In this document: in pieces, positions 1 through 7,373 of the stretch
Numbering within the stretch: the stretch's first letter is position 1
How the letters are laid out: every line of letters starts with the position of its first letter
Source of the DNA: Thalassiosira profunda
Lineage: Eukaryota; Bacillariophyta; Thalassiosirophyceae; Thalassiosirales; Thalassiosiraceae
Reading direction: 5' to 3'
DNA length: 15,049 nt
Assembly: GCA_036939355.1 (NCBI GenBank)
Contig: JALLAP010001406.1
Span: forward strand, 1 to 15,049
The notes under the pieces: model-generated
Told to the model about the DNA's origin: nothing
Database searches by the model: none
Seen by the model: only the letters and a program-made list of their open reading frames with translations
Translations under genes and position numbers: made by a program

Positions 1-756
1 ACGATCGAAGATTGCGAGGCGTACTACGACAGAAGGTCCGTCGGAGACGAGACGGTGGAGGAGCGCATCGCGAGGGAAGAGGCTGCCTTCGCTGCATGCA
101 GTAAGGGAGGCAAGAATTGCTATGCACGAAGGGCCGGTGCACACAGCAAGGCGTGGCTCGAGTCGGAGGAGAGAGCGAGGGTTTGGGCAGCGGCCACGAG
201 AGGCGTCCAAGAACGATGCGGTAGCGCCAAGCAGTTTCTGAGTGCAGCGATGGACGAGTCGATGCTCCCGGTGGAACACGCCATCGAAATTCTAGGAATG
301 GCGGTGAAGGACTGCAAGGATACGTACGAGTATTTCATCGACGTCTTTCTCAGCCATCTCGCTGTGGTCAGGGAATGCCAAGCGGACACCGAGAATGTGC
401 ACGTGTTCGAGGATGGCGAGATGATGGTGCTCGTTCCTTCACAGGGACACGGGAGCACGTACAACTATGTGATCGAGCTGTCCAAAGAAGCGATCGGCGA
501 GCGAGGAACTTGGGATTGGCGGCTGAAGGCTCTGTTGAGGGAAGGTATCGACTTGAGCCGATATGAAGAAGGGGTGGAATGCATCGTGAGGAGAAGAACG
601 GAAGAGAAAGAAGAGGCACAAAGGCAAAAGAGAGCCAAGCTTGGATGCGACGCCGAGGAAGCAGCCGAGGAGGAAGACGTGTCAGAGTCACCGGATTGGG
701 TTGACAAAAAGACAGAGGATGCCAACTTTGCTGACCTGTTCGCCCGCTATCGCTAA
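1..756 (+). CDS. Unrecognised protein with charged, acidic C-terminal tail, 3' part only
   Basis: The reading frame is open from the first base of the window to a TAA at 754-756, giving 251 visible residues. The true start lies upstream or in an earlier exon; an in-frame GTG at 55 is not a credible eukaryotic start. The middle part (roughly residues 85-195) looks like a folded, mixed helical and strand region with several Cys and aromatic residues. The C-terminal 60 residues are very charged: a Lys/Arg/Glu helix (RRRTEEKEEAQRQKRAK) that could act as a nuclear signal, followed by an acidic stretch (EEAAEEEDVSES). I do not recognise a family. It converges with the secreted-protein gene to its right, 351 bases away. 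The frame is very likely coding because of its length, its amino acid composition and the lack of a competing frame. The function is unknown. Confidence 0.6.
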   Translation, partial: TIEDCEAYYDRRSVGDETVEERIAREEAAFAACSKGGKNCYARRAGAHSKAWLESEERARVWAAATRGVQERCGSAKQFLSAAMDESMLPVEHAIEILGMAVKDCKDTYEYFIDVFLSHLAVVRECQADTENVHVFEDGEMMVLVPSQGHGSTYNYVIELSKEAIGERGTWDWRLKALLREGIDLSRYEEGVECIVRRRTEEKEEAQRQKRAKLGCDAEEAAEEEDVSESPDWVDKKTEDANFADLFARYR

Positions 757-1107
757 GACTGTAAACAGCTCCTCTCATCAATTCAACGAAAAGCCGACTC
801 TTTTTGCGCCCCAATCTTCTCCGGTTGAACAATCCATCGACGGCGAGGGGCACGGAACTTCCGGGGCCCGCTCGTATCCGGGGCCCGCTCGTCTTCCGGG
901 GCCGGCAAGTCTTCGGGGGCCCGATCGTATCCGGGGCCCGCTCGAATCCGGGGCCCGCTCGTATCCCGCTGGCGTAGGGAGTACCAACGATTGGCGGGCC
1001 TACGCACCGGGTGCCAATCCCCGGCAGTGCACGAGTAAGCGATCCCCGTCGGCGCCTTTCCTCCCAGGACGTCGCGTGCCTCGTAGAGAATGGGCTCGTG
1101 GCCAGCG
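757..1107. other. Intergenic region between convergent genes, containing a GC-rich tandem repeat
   Basis: This stretch separates the stop codons of two convergent genes, so it should hold both 3' UTRs. Its first 100 bases are plain A/T-richer sequence, followed by the tandem repeat annotated separately. The rest (965-1107) is mixed sequence without a recognisable RNA gene. The frames that cross it on both strands are low-complexity Pro/Arg/Gly translations of the repeat and have no support as genes. Confidence 0.6.
861..964. repeat. Six-copy GGGGCCC tandem repeat, unit 17-18 bp
   Basis: Six units begin at 861, 878, 896, 914, 931 and 948, each close to CCGGGGCCCGCTCGTAT. Five of the six units are 17 bp and one or two are 18 bp, so the repeat does not keep a reading frame. 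Five units carry the GGGCCC palindrome; the third is degenerate (CCGGGGCCGGCAAGTCTT). The repeat lies between convergent genes. It could be a minisatellite, a structured 3' element or a pausing site. Nothing in the sequence decides between these. Confidence 0.85.
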
Positions 1108-1830
1108 TCAGACAACTATTTGGCGCACGCGAGGCCGGAGAGGCCGCCTCCAAGAGGGCATCTGGGCCTCCGTGTCGCTTGTCTCGAATCCATCATGCTC
1201 TCCCCCCTCGCAAACGATGCAATTGGGCTCCTCTTCTTTAGGCACGCGAGTATAAACCACCGTCCCCGCCAAGGGGTGGATCCAAATCATCGTCTCATTG
1301 TCGGACTGCAAACACCTCGAAACCACCTTGACGGTCTGCCCGGTAGTCCCCTGGGTATAGAGGTTGACGCAGCCGTTGCCCTCGTCGTCCGTCTCAAATT
1401 TGCACGCCACGACGATGGGACTGCACGCGCCCCCGCCCTCGGCCCAGGTGTTGACAATGAGGGGCCCCGCGTAGTCTTGGCAGCCCTCCCCGTCGCCGAC
1501 GACGCCGGTGCACGCGGGAAAGTCGTGCAGAACGGGCTTGCTCACGTCGATCCAGCGGCTACCGCACATGTCAATGTGTTCGTTAATGTCGCCACCGGCC
1601 GTTTTCCAGTATCCACGAAGATCGGGCGCTTGGGGATTAAGGGGCTCGGTGCAGTCGGCGAGCGTGGTGGTGATCGGCAACCCCGGGAACCCGCATCCCG
1701 TCACGTTTGCCTGCGGCCACTCGCCTGGGCTAGGAGTGTTGGCCCGGGGAATGTCGGCCGCATTCTTTTCCGCATGGGCCAGAGGGGCGCCCAACACCGC
1801 AAGGAGTGCCACTTGCCGCTTTGGTGCCAT
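1108..1830 (-). CDS. Secreted Cys-rich protein with weak lipocalin-like features
   Basis: This is a 240-residue protein starting at the ATG at 1828-1830, in good context (A at -3, G at +4). The frame stays open 20 codons further up, but this ATG gives a clean signal peptide (basic MAPKRQ, then VALLAVLGAPLAHA, predicted cleavage after A20). The mature part has 11 Cys spread over its length and two N-glycosylation sequons (N42-V-T, N178-E-T), which fits an extracellular or lumenal fold with disulfides. A GYW at 73-75 near the N-terminal side and a later strand-rich part (KVVSRCL to GTVVYTRV, about 168-196) faintly resemble a lipocalin with its GxW motif, but this is not enough for a family call. 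It shares a 246 bp divergent promoter with NMD3. The last 35 residues are basic and could be misread if a small 3' intron was missed. Confidence 0.7.
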   Translation of the reverse strand: MAPKRQVALLAVLGAPLAHAEKNAADIPRANTPSPGEWPQANVTGCGFPGLPITTTLADCTEPLNPQAPDLRGYWKTAGGDINEHIDMCGSRWIDVSKPVLHDFPACTGVVGDGEGCQDYAGPLIVNTWAEGGGACSPIVVACKFETDDEGNGCVNLYTQGTTGQTVKVVSRCLQSDNETMIWIHPLAGTVVYTRVPKEEEPNCIVCEGGEHDGFETSDTEAQMPSWRRPLRPRVRQIVV

Positions 1831-2076
1831 CGTTGTCCCCTCGGATGCGGAGCGGCGAGCCTTGTGGTATCGTAGCTTTGGTGGAAGCACGGAAGTGGAC
1901 GAGCAGGTCGGAAGCGAAGTCTAAGACGCGACATTGCGACATAAAGGAAATCAGAGCCACCCATTTTCACAGAAACTTTTTGCAACTCGAGCCCGGCAGC
2001 CCGGGCGGCAGCTCTAGCTGCCCGCCCCAACAAACTGCGCCCCGCCCCCTACTAGAACCACCAAGACTCGGCCGCC
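1831..2076. promoter_or_regulatory. Divergent promoter: secreted protein gene and NMD3
   Basis: These 246 bases lie between two outward-facing start codons and must hold both promoters and 5' UTRs. The half nearer NMD3 is GC-rich and palindromic: GCCCGGCAGCCCGGGC at 1991-2006, followed directly by the near-perfect inverted repeat GGCAGCTCTAGCTGCC at 2007-2022 (only the central two bases break symmetry). No clear TATA box is visible at a usual distance from either start. The NMD3 start has a classical GCCGCCATGG context. Confidence 0.6.
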
Positions 2077-3894
2077 ATGGACGTGCACACCACCCTCCAG
2101 CAGCCGCCGCCCTCATTGGGGGGCACAGCTGCGACCATCCTCTGCTGCATATGTGCAACCCCCATCGCCCCCAATCCATCGAACACGTGCTCGTCCTGCC
2201 TCGCCTCCACCTCGGACGTCACCCGCGGCATCTCCACCGAATGCACCCTCCACCAATGCAGAGGCTGCAGCCGGTGGCACCAGGACGCCGGCAAATGGAT
2301 CGGGTGCGAGCTCGAATCGCGGGAGCTCATGGCGCTCTGCCTCAACAACGTCAGCGGGTTGAAGAAGCGCAAGCACGACGGCGGACGGGTGCGGCTCGTC
2401 GACGCGGCGTGGGTGTGGACCGAGCCCCACTCGATGCGGCTCAAGATTCGTATGACGATCCAAAGGGAGGTGACGGCCGGCGGAACGATTCTGCAGCAAT
2501 CGTTCGTCGTCACCTTTGTCGTGCGGAACCAGCAGTGCGTCGAGTGCCAGGCGGCGTTCCGGCAGGGGAGCTGGAAGAGCCTCGTGCAGGTTCGGCAGCG
2601 GGTGGGCCACAAGCGCACCTTCCTCTATTTGGAGCAGCTGATCTTGAAGCACGGTGCGCACCGGGGATGCCTGAGTATCGAGACCTTCAAGGATGGCATG
2701 GACTTTTATTTTCCGGACAAGGGCAAGGCGGCGCGGTTTATGAGCTTCCTTGAGGACGTGGTGCCGATGAAGGTCAAGTCGTCCAAGAAGCTCATCGGGA
2801 CGGACGACAAGTCCAACGTGTCCAACTACAAGTACACTAACCTCGTCGAGATCTGCGCCCTCTGCAAGGACGACCTCCTCTTCCTCCCCAAGAAGCTCGC
2901 CACTCACATTGGCAATATCTCACGCCTGGCGCTGGTCAAGAACATCTCGAACGTGATCCAGGTCATCGATCCATTGACGGGCCAGACGGGGAGCATCGAG
3001 GGCGACGCGTACTGGCGCGATCCCTTCCGGCCCGTGGTGACTGCAGCCCGGACGCGGCTGACGCGGTACGTGGTGCTCGGCAAAGATCCCGTCTTTTTGG
3101 AGCGCAACGCGTCCAAGCGGGGAGTGGCGAAGAAGCAGCGGAGCAAGCTGGCCCTGATTACGGCCGCGAGAGAGTCCGATTTGGGAGCAAACGACGCCCA
3201 ACTGGAGGAGCGGAGCCACCTCGGATACCTCATGAAGAGTGGGGACGTGGCTCTGGGCTACGACCTAAGGGAGGTCCAGCTCGTGGATGACGATGCCGAG
3301 GAGGCGCGGACCAACGGCAAATTCCCCGATGTCGTGTTCGTACGCAAACTGTATGGTGGGGTGGCGGCGGGCGAGGCGGACGCGGCCAAGAAGCGGGTGT
3401 TCCAATTGAAGCGATTGGACATCAAGAAGGGCGAGGAGGAGCACGCCCGGGGCAAGAAGGGGAAGAAGGATGTGGAAATGGAGAACATGGACGAGGAGGA
3501 CTTTATGCAGGAATTGGAGGCCGATCGGGAGATGCGAACGCGAGTGAACGTGTACAAGGCGGATATGCCGGTGACGAGGGACGATACCGACGTAGTCGAC
3601 GACGAGGAAGAGGAGGATGAGGACGACCAGAAGATCAATTTGGACGAGCTGCTGGACACCCTGGCCCTCGACTCCAAGCCCGATGCGGAGGACGATGCGG
3701 CCATGGGCGAGGACGGCGAGCAGGGCTTGATGATGTACGTCGGGGAAGGAGAACGGGCGGCCCAAGACAACATTGGCTACGTCGGACGCGACGAGGCGCT
3801 CAACGTCCAGTCGAAGGACACGGCCGTTCCCGTCGCGGGCAATGTGTGGGGGAAGGACTTTTTGGACGACAAGGATGGCAAGTTTACTACATGA
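2077..3894 (+). CDS. NMD3: 60S ribosomal export protein NMD3
   Basis: This is a single-exon, 605-residue protein with its start in an ideal context (GCCGCCATGG). NMD3 binds the late pre-60S subunit in the nucleus and links it to the exportin CRM1. The N-terminal zinc-binding region shows CxxC pairs at C23/C26, C38/C41, C61/C64 and C154/C157, as in the family. The conserved core runs to about residue 440. Basic patches (KKRKH near 96-100, GKKGKK near 465) could serve nuclear import. The C-terminal tail is strongly acidic (DDEEEEDEDD near 509-518) and is followed by LDELLDTLAL at residues 522-531, which fits a leucine-rich CRM1 export signal in the place where NMD3 proteins carry theirs. It is about 100 residues longer than the fungal and animal proteins, mainly in the charged tail. 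It diverges from the secreted-protein gene and converges with the methyltransferase gene, 111 bases away. Confidence 0.95.
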   Translation: MDVHTTLQQPPPSLGGTAATILCCICATPIAPNPSNTCSSCLASTSDVTRGISTECTLHQCRGCSRWHQDAGKWIGCELESRELMALCLNNVSGLKKRKHDGGRVRLVDAAWVWTEPHSMRLKIRMTIQREVTAGGTILQQSFVVTFVVRNQQCVECQAAFRQGSWKSLVQVRQRVGHKRTFLYLEQLILKHGAHRGCLSIETFKDGMDFYFPDKGKAARFMSFLEDVVPMKVKSSKKLIGTDDKSNVSNYKYTNLVEICALCKDDLLFLPKKLATHIGNISRLALVKNISNVIQVIDPLTGQTGSIEGDAYWRDPFRPVVTAARTRLTRYVVLGKDPVFLERNASKRGVAKKQRSKLALITAARESDLGANDAQLEERSHLGYLMKSGDVALGYDLREVQLVDDDAEEARTNGKFPDVVFVRKLYGGVAAGEADAAKKRVFQLKRLDIKKGEEEHARGKKGKKDVEMENMDEEDFMQELEADREMRTRVNVYKADMPVTRDDTDVVDDEEEEDEDDQKINLDELLDTLALDSKPDAEDDAAMGEDGEQGLMMYVGEGERAAQDNIGYVGRDEALNVQSKDTAVPVAGNVWGKDFLDDKDGKFTT

Positions 3895-4005
3895 GCACTC
3901 CATAGAAGGCGATTCGTTTGAGACAGATTGTGATTGTGCAGTTTAGCTACCACCTGTTGGCTTTAGTTTGCAACTGTTGCGGTGCATGCCGCACACCGCA
4001 CAGCT

Positions 4006-4902
4006 TCACTTTGACGCCACGATTGTTATGTATCCGAGGTCGCTCGCGTGTTTCGCCATTTCCCGTTTAGTTGCTAGCGCTCTCGATCTCAGGTAGGGCT
4101 GCGTGGCCAAATTGAACGCAATCTTTGCAATGCCCCATCCCTCATCTTTTACGATACTCCACGGATTTAGCACGGCAAGGTCGCCTGTTGCAACGCATTC
4201 AATCCTGCTGAACCCAGCATCCGTCAGGAGCTTTTGCCACATCTCTTTTGTTTCCGGTATGAATCCAATGTTCAGTGCTTTGCTCAGATCCTTCTTTGCA
4301 ATTTCCTGCAACTCTTCATCTGTGCCAACCTTAAAGTATACCTCGTGGAGTAGGAACCTGTCCGCATGCTTCGCCACGCCCCTGAAGAAGGCCGCCTTTC
4401 GCGAGCGAGGATAGTGGGTCAGAGACGCCTCCGTCTGCGCCACATCGAACTTTGCATCGGCTCCTAGACCCCTGTCGATGTCAAACATGTCCACTTTCTG
4501 TACAGTTACGAGGTCGGACACCCCGAGTTTGTTGGCGTATTCTGTTGCCTTCTCGAGCCGCGATGTGTCAATGTCAGTAACTGTCACCTTGGAGCCGTAC
4601 CGCTGAGCCAGCTCGATGCCCGAGCGGCCCAGCCCGGCCGACAGCTCGAGCACTGTATCCCCGGCGCTGATGTTCGCCATCTCCTGGAGCTCTCGCGTGG
4701 CCTCGCTCCCGCCCGGACGAAGGGCCGTCTTGCCAATCCGCTGCGCCACCACGTGAAAGTTCGGCTCGGGCGTGTGCTTCGCATCCGGATCGCGTCTGCT
4801 GATGGCGGTATCCTGCCGGCGCGAGGGCCCAAATGCAAATGCCGCCGCTCCACCGACCAGCGCGGCCGACAGGACCGCCACCGCGAGCAAGCCGTGCTGC
4901 AT
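4006..4902 (-). CDS. Plastid-targeted class I SAM-dependent methyltransferase
   Basis: This is a 298-residue single-exon protein. The N-terminus MQHGLLAVAVLSAALVGGAAA followed by FAFGPSRR is a signal peptide with a Phe at the predicted +1 position and a basic stretch after it. This is the ASAFAP-like junction used for import into red-type secondary plastids. The enzyme part begins near residue 48. Motif I is VLELSAGLG at 84-92 (SAM-binding Gly loop), and acidic D110 and D112 close the next strand (VTVTDID). These are followed by VQKVDMFDID and by FDVAQTEASLTHYP in the motif IV position. The frame is a Rossmann-fold methyltransferase of the broad UbiE-like type. A sequence such as KTALRPGGSEAT just ahead of the domain also occurs in bacterial and cyanobacterial proteins, as far as I recall. 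The substrate cannot be told from the sequence. It diverges from the small coiled-coil gene, 225 bases away. Confidence 0.82.
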   Translation of the reverse strand: MQHGLLAVAVLSAALVGGAAAFAFGPSRRQDTAISRRDPDAKHTPEPNFHVVAQRIGKTALRPGGSEATRELQEMANISAGDTVLELSAGLGRSGIELAQRYGSKVTVTDIDTSRLEKATEYANKLGVSDLVTVQKVDMFDIDRGLGADAKFDVAQTEASLTHYPRSRKAAFFRGVAKHADRFLLHEVYFKVGTDEELQEIAKKDLSKALNIGFIPETKEMWQKLLTDAGFSRIECVATGDLAVLNPWSIVKDEGWGIAKIAFNLATQPYLRSRALATKREMAKHASDLGYITIVASK

Positions 4903-5127
4903 GTCTGTGTTTGGCAGTAGACCGGCGGAGGCCGAAGATCTCCTGAGGGTGGGTGAGGTTTGCTGATGCTGATGCTGCCTGGGATGGTGTTGATTGCATG
5001 TCCGCCAGATGTCCGTTCCAGAAACACCAACGGACCTACATTACTAGAGACTCCCCGCCACCGCCCAGCGCCCAGCATCCGGTCATATCCGGGCCGCCGT
5101 TCCTAGAGCCCTCGCCTCGACGTGCCA
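4903..5127. promoter_or_regulatory. Divergent promoter: methyltransferase and coiled-coil protein
   Basis: These 225 bases separate two outward-facing start codons. A short triplet-like run (GCTGATGCTGATGCTGCC) lies near 4962-4979. No TATA box or strong palindrome stands out. Confidence 0.5.
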
Positions 5128-5523
5128 ATGAGCAGCGGGGAGGGAGAGCAGGTCGGTGCCGACGCAGGCGGTGGCAGCATGCGTGGCGAGGGCGGCGGGC
5201 AACGCAAAAGTTGCAACGCCGCGGACCAACCGACGGATGCACCGGCACCCCCGGGCTCCCTCGCGCGCCACTCCGCCGCCCTCCAACGCCTCGACCAGGA
5301 ATATTCTACCCTCCTCTCGTCGGAGAAGACCATCGAGGAATATTTGCAGCGGTTGCAACAGGAGGAGGCGGCGCTGAAGCTGGCACTGAAGCAATCATCT
5401 ACGTCCCTGAAGGAGCAAATTGAGGTGGAGGCGAAGAGGAAGGACGCGGAGGCCGTGGCGCGGCTGGAGGAGGCGCTGATGATGGGCGGGGACAGCGATG
5501 ACGAGGGCAGTGCGTCGGGATAG
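5128..5523 (+). CDS. Small coiled-coil protein of unknown function
   Basis: The protein has 131 residues, counted from the ATG at 5128. The frame is also open through a GTG two codons upstream, which is unlikely to be used. The first 45 residues are Gly/Ser/Ala/Pro-rich and look disordered. Residues about 45-115 form one long helix with heptad-like spacing of Leu and Ala (LQRLDQEYSTLLSSEKTIEE, then the EEALMMG end), a probable coiled coil. The tail is acidic (GDSDDEGSASG). This layout is common among small subunits of vesicle, kinetochore or chromatin complexes, but no family can be named. It converges with the cyclin gene, with 73 bases between the stops. Confidence 0.65.
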   Translation: MSSGEGEQVGADAGGGSMRGEGGGQRKSCNAADQPTDAPAPPGSLARHSAALQRLDQEYSTLLSSEKTIEEYLQRLQQEEAALKLALKQSSTSLKEQIEVEAKRKDAEAVARLEEALMMGGDSDDEGSASG

Positions 5524-5596
5524 GGGATTGCTCATTATACATGGTGCATCTTCCTACGCAATCTGCAAAATGGGTGGCCGCAATCTGATGCAGCAA

Positions 5597-6768
5597 TTAG
5601 ATCAACGGAAACTCCATCAATTGTACCGAAGCCAGCGCCCGATGCAACAACTTTTCGCACGACGCAAAGCCACGGCCGTATTTCTTCTTCGGTGCATTCA
5701 GCCCCCATCCGTCAATGGCGCTTTTCTCCCGGGCGAGGGCGACAGCCATCTGTTCCAGCTTCTGTTGGGAGCATCCGGTGTGATGCTGCATTGTGTGGGG
5801 CCAGAGGGGTCCGGGCCAGGACTTGGAGGACAACGAAGACAACATTATTCCCTTCCGAGCCAGATACACCGACATCGCCGCTAGTTCGCTTGGGAGATAT
5901 TGCGCATTTAGAGAGTAGCTGAGCAGAGAGGTGTCCAGAATGTAGCTCGAGAGCGTCGTCATGGATGCCGCGATGTGGCGCGGCATACCCTCCTTCCGCG
6001 CAGCATTGAGAAATTGCACAAGGAAGATGCGGGAGGTTGGGAAAGAGAGACGATAGTCCAGCGTCTCCAGTATTTCCGTCTCGACTGTCAGGATCTAGGG
6101 GCATTGGACGCTTGAGATTTGGCGCAAAAGAGAAGCATGACGTACAACATTCGCTCACCTGATTTGTTGAGTAGGCCCCGGCGCAAAGATCAACGAGCTC
6201 GAGGAGGGAGAAATTCCAGCTCTCTTCATACTTCATCCCAATGTGAAGGGCCCCAAGCCCAACCAGCTGCAAGTCGTCCAATGAGACATCCTTCTTTGCC
6301 AGAAAGCGGTCGATGATGCCGACGATCAGAAACCATGTCTCGGCCCGCAGGTAGGCGTCCTGAATCTCTGCGATCCACTGGACGAGGATCGCTCGATTTC
6401 CTGCTGTCACTCCAGTCTTATTGTTTGTGCTTCTTGGAATGGGCAATTCCACCGATCGAAAGTATTGATACATCTCTGGGAGGTAGCTCACCCAACCATC
6501 GTTTGAGTCAGCGTCAGTTGCGACGGCTTCCTTGTGAGGGACAAGCGCGCCATTGGAAGTCAACCTCTGCCCAGACGGGGACGGGACTCGCTGTTCAGTA
6601 GAGGCACCGACTGGCTTCTTCTCGGCGGTACTTTCAAGGCCGCTAAGCCTACGAGATGCATTCGTAACATCCTGAGGGTGGAGAGGTGAAGAGACAAGAA
6701 TGAGTGGGGTCTCGCAACAGCGCTAGAGCAAGACACCGCATACTCACCCTCAATGCAGATTCCGACAT
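5597..6768 (-). CDS. A/B-type mitotic cyclin, three exons
   Basis: The exons on the minus strand are 6768-6748, 6671-6159 and 6094-5597, joined through two GT-AG introns into a 343-residue protein. It would bind and activate a cyclin-dependent kinase. The first exon encodes only MSESALR and joins to DVTNASRR, restoring an ALxDxTN motif that A- and B-type cyclins carry near their N-terminus. This supports both the start and the first splice. The cyclin N box spans about 67-195 (NRAILVQWIAEI at 99-110, IDRFL at 127-131, KYEE at 154-157, EILETLDYRLSFPT across the second splice). The C domain follows (SVYLARKGI, HTGCSQQKLEQMA). A central Gln replaces the usual Asp of the MRAILVDW signature. The N-terminal tail is short, about 65 residues, and I find no RxxL destruction box or KEN box in it. 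It shares a divergent promoter with the 96-residue membrane protein. Confidence 0.88.
6095..6158 (-). other. Intron 2 of the cyclin gene (64 bp)
   Basis: The donor is CAG|GTGAGC and the acceptor CCCTAG|ATCC. Splicing joins ...AYSTNQ to ILTVETEILETL, which is the expected cyclin-fold sequence. Reading through gives a stop at the acceptor region instead. Confidence 0.88.
6672..6747 (-). other. Intron 1 of the cyclin gene (76 bp)
   Basis: The donor is AGG|GTGAGT and the acceptor CCCTCAG|GATG, preceded by a pyrimidine-rich tract. A CTCAT sequence upstream could be the branch point. The splice restores the ALRDVTN motif and removes a frame that ends after the acceptor. Confidence 0.82.
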
Positions 6769-7013
6769 CTTGGGTTGAGTTGTCACTGATGAGCACCCAG
6801 GCCCTCTTTGCATCCAGACGAAAGAAATGAGCTAGCGTGGTTGCTTCCTCGCCGATTTTGCAACCGACACTTTGACGTCAATGGACTGGCACTCAGGTTT
6901 CACGGCGGTCGATTCTTGGGTCGCTCAGTCCTTTTCCATCAGGTCGAGTGAGCAACTCGGTAGTGAGACCCATTTTGGTGTAGAGGTGCCTTGCGCTTGC
7001 TCAAAACACCAGA
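6769..7013. promoter_or_regulatory. Divergent promoter: cyclin and small membrane protein
   Basis: These 245 bases lie between two outward-facing start codons. They contain one perfect 8-bp palindrome, TGACGTCA (6873-6880), about 105 bases from the cyclin ATG and 133 bases from the other ATG. This is the core recognised by CREB/ATF-type bZIP factors and, in stramenopiles, by aureochromes. An open frame across 6872-7180 has no ATG in good context and no protein-like composition, so I treat it as noise. Confidence 0.62.
6873..6880. promoter_or_regulatory. TGACGTCA palindrome, candidate bZIP/aureochrome site
   Basis: This is a perfect 8-bp palindrome in the shared promoter of the cyclin and the small membrane protein. 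By eye I found no other full copy in the window. TGACGT is the core bound by stramenopile bZIP and aureochrome factors. Binding here is inferred, not shown. Confidence 0.45.
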
Positions 7014-7304
7014 ATGAACGCATGGCTCCTTGCCTCCGGCCGAGTCTTTCTTCGTTGCCTCTCCATCATTTTGAGCACGGCAATTCTCGTGTCGAATGTT
7101 CTCCTAGCAATTCTCCGCTTCCTCATAGTCGCAATAGAACTGATTCGGATCATTATGGGTGCAGCGCTGGCCATTGCTGAGTTTCTGAGAGTGGGCTTGT
7201 CGAAACGACGAGACCCAAATGCGACAAAGCGCACGCCAGTTCGGGGCGAGAGTGGGCAGAAGCACTCTTACAATCTGAGAAGTCAAACTAAGAAGATGAG
7301 CTGA
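7014..7304 (+). CDS. 96-residue membrane protein with basic tail, unknown function
   Basis: The ATG at 7014 has A at -3. The frame ends in TGA followed at once by TAG. Residues about 15-58 are almost wholly hydrophobic with a few Arg and Glu spaced through them (LSIILSTAILVSNVLLAIL, then FLIVAIELIRIIMGAALAIA). This fits two closely packed membrane helices or a membrane hairpin. The last 35 residues are soluble and basic (SKRRDPNATKR, KHSYNLRSQTKK). No family is recognised. The basic tail after a hairpin is compatible with an endomembrane or nuclear-envelope protein, but that is a guess. It diverges from the cyclin gene and converges with the PPR gene, 69 bases between stops. The hydrophobic pattern and the tandem stops favour a real gene, though it is short. 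Confidence 0.5.
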   Translation: MNAWLLASGRVFLRCLSIILSTAILVSNVLLAILRFLIVAIELIRIIMGAALAIAEFLRVGLSKRRDPNATKRTPVRGESGQKHSYNLRSQTKKMS

Positions 7305-7373
7305 TAGAGGACCTGACAGGGCGGGCCGATACATCGTGTGTATCCATTCTACATTCATACTATAACACAACAT

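Noticed and set aside
861..964. A CRISPR array
   Set aside because: The units are directly adjacent with no unique spacers, are only 17-18 bp long, and lie in a eukaryotic context without cas genes.
368..1153. A 261-codon minus-strand frame across the GGGGCCC repeat
   Set aside because: It overlaps the coding end of the first gene and translates the tandem repeat into Arg/Gly/Pro low complexity. A 17-bp period cannot keep one frame.
2113..2907. A 264-codon minus-strand frame inside NMD3
   Set aside because: NMD3 on the other strand has all its zinc motifs and conserved core. The antisense frame shows no family features.
6872..7180. A 102-codon plus-strand frame starting in the cyclin promoter
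   Set aside because: It begins at TTG, overlaps the membrane-protein gene in another frame and lacks any protein-like pattern.
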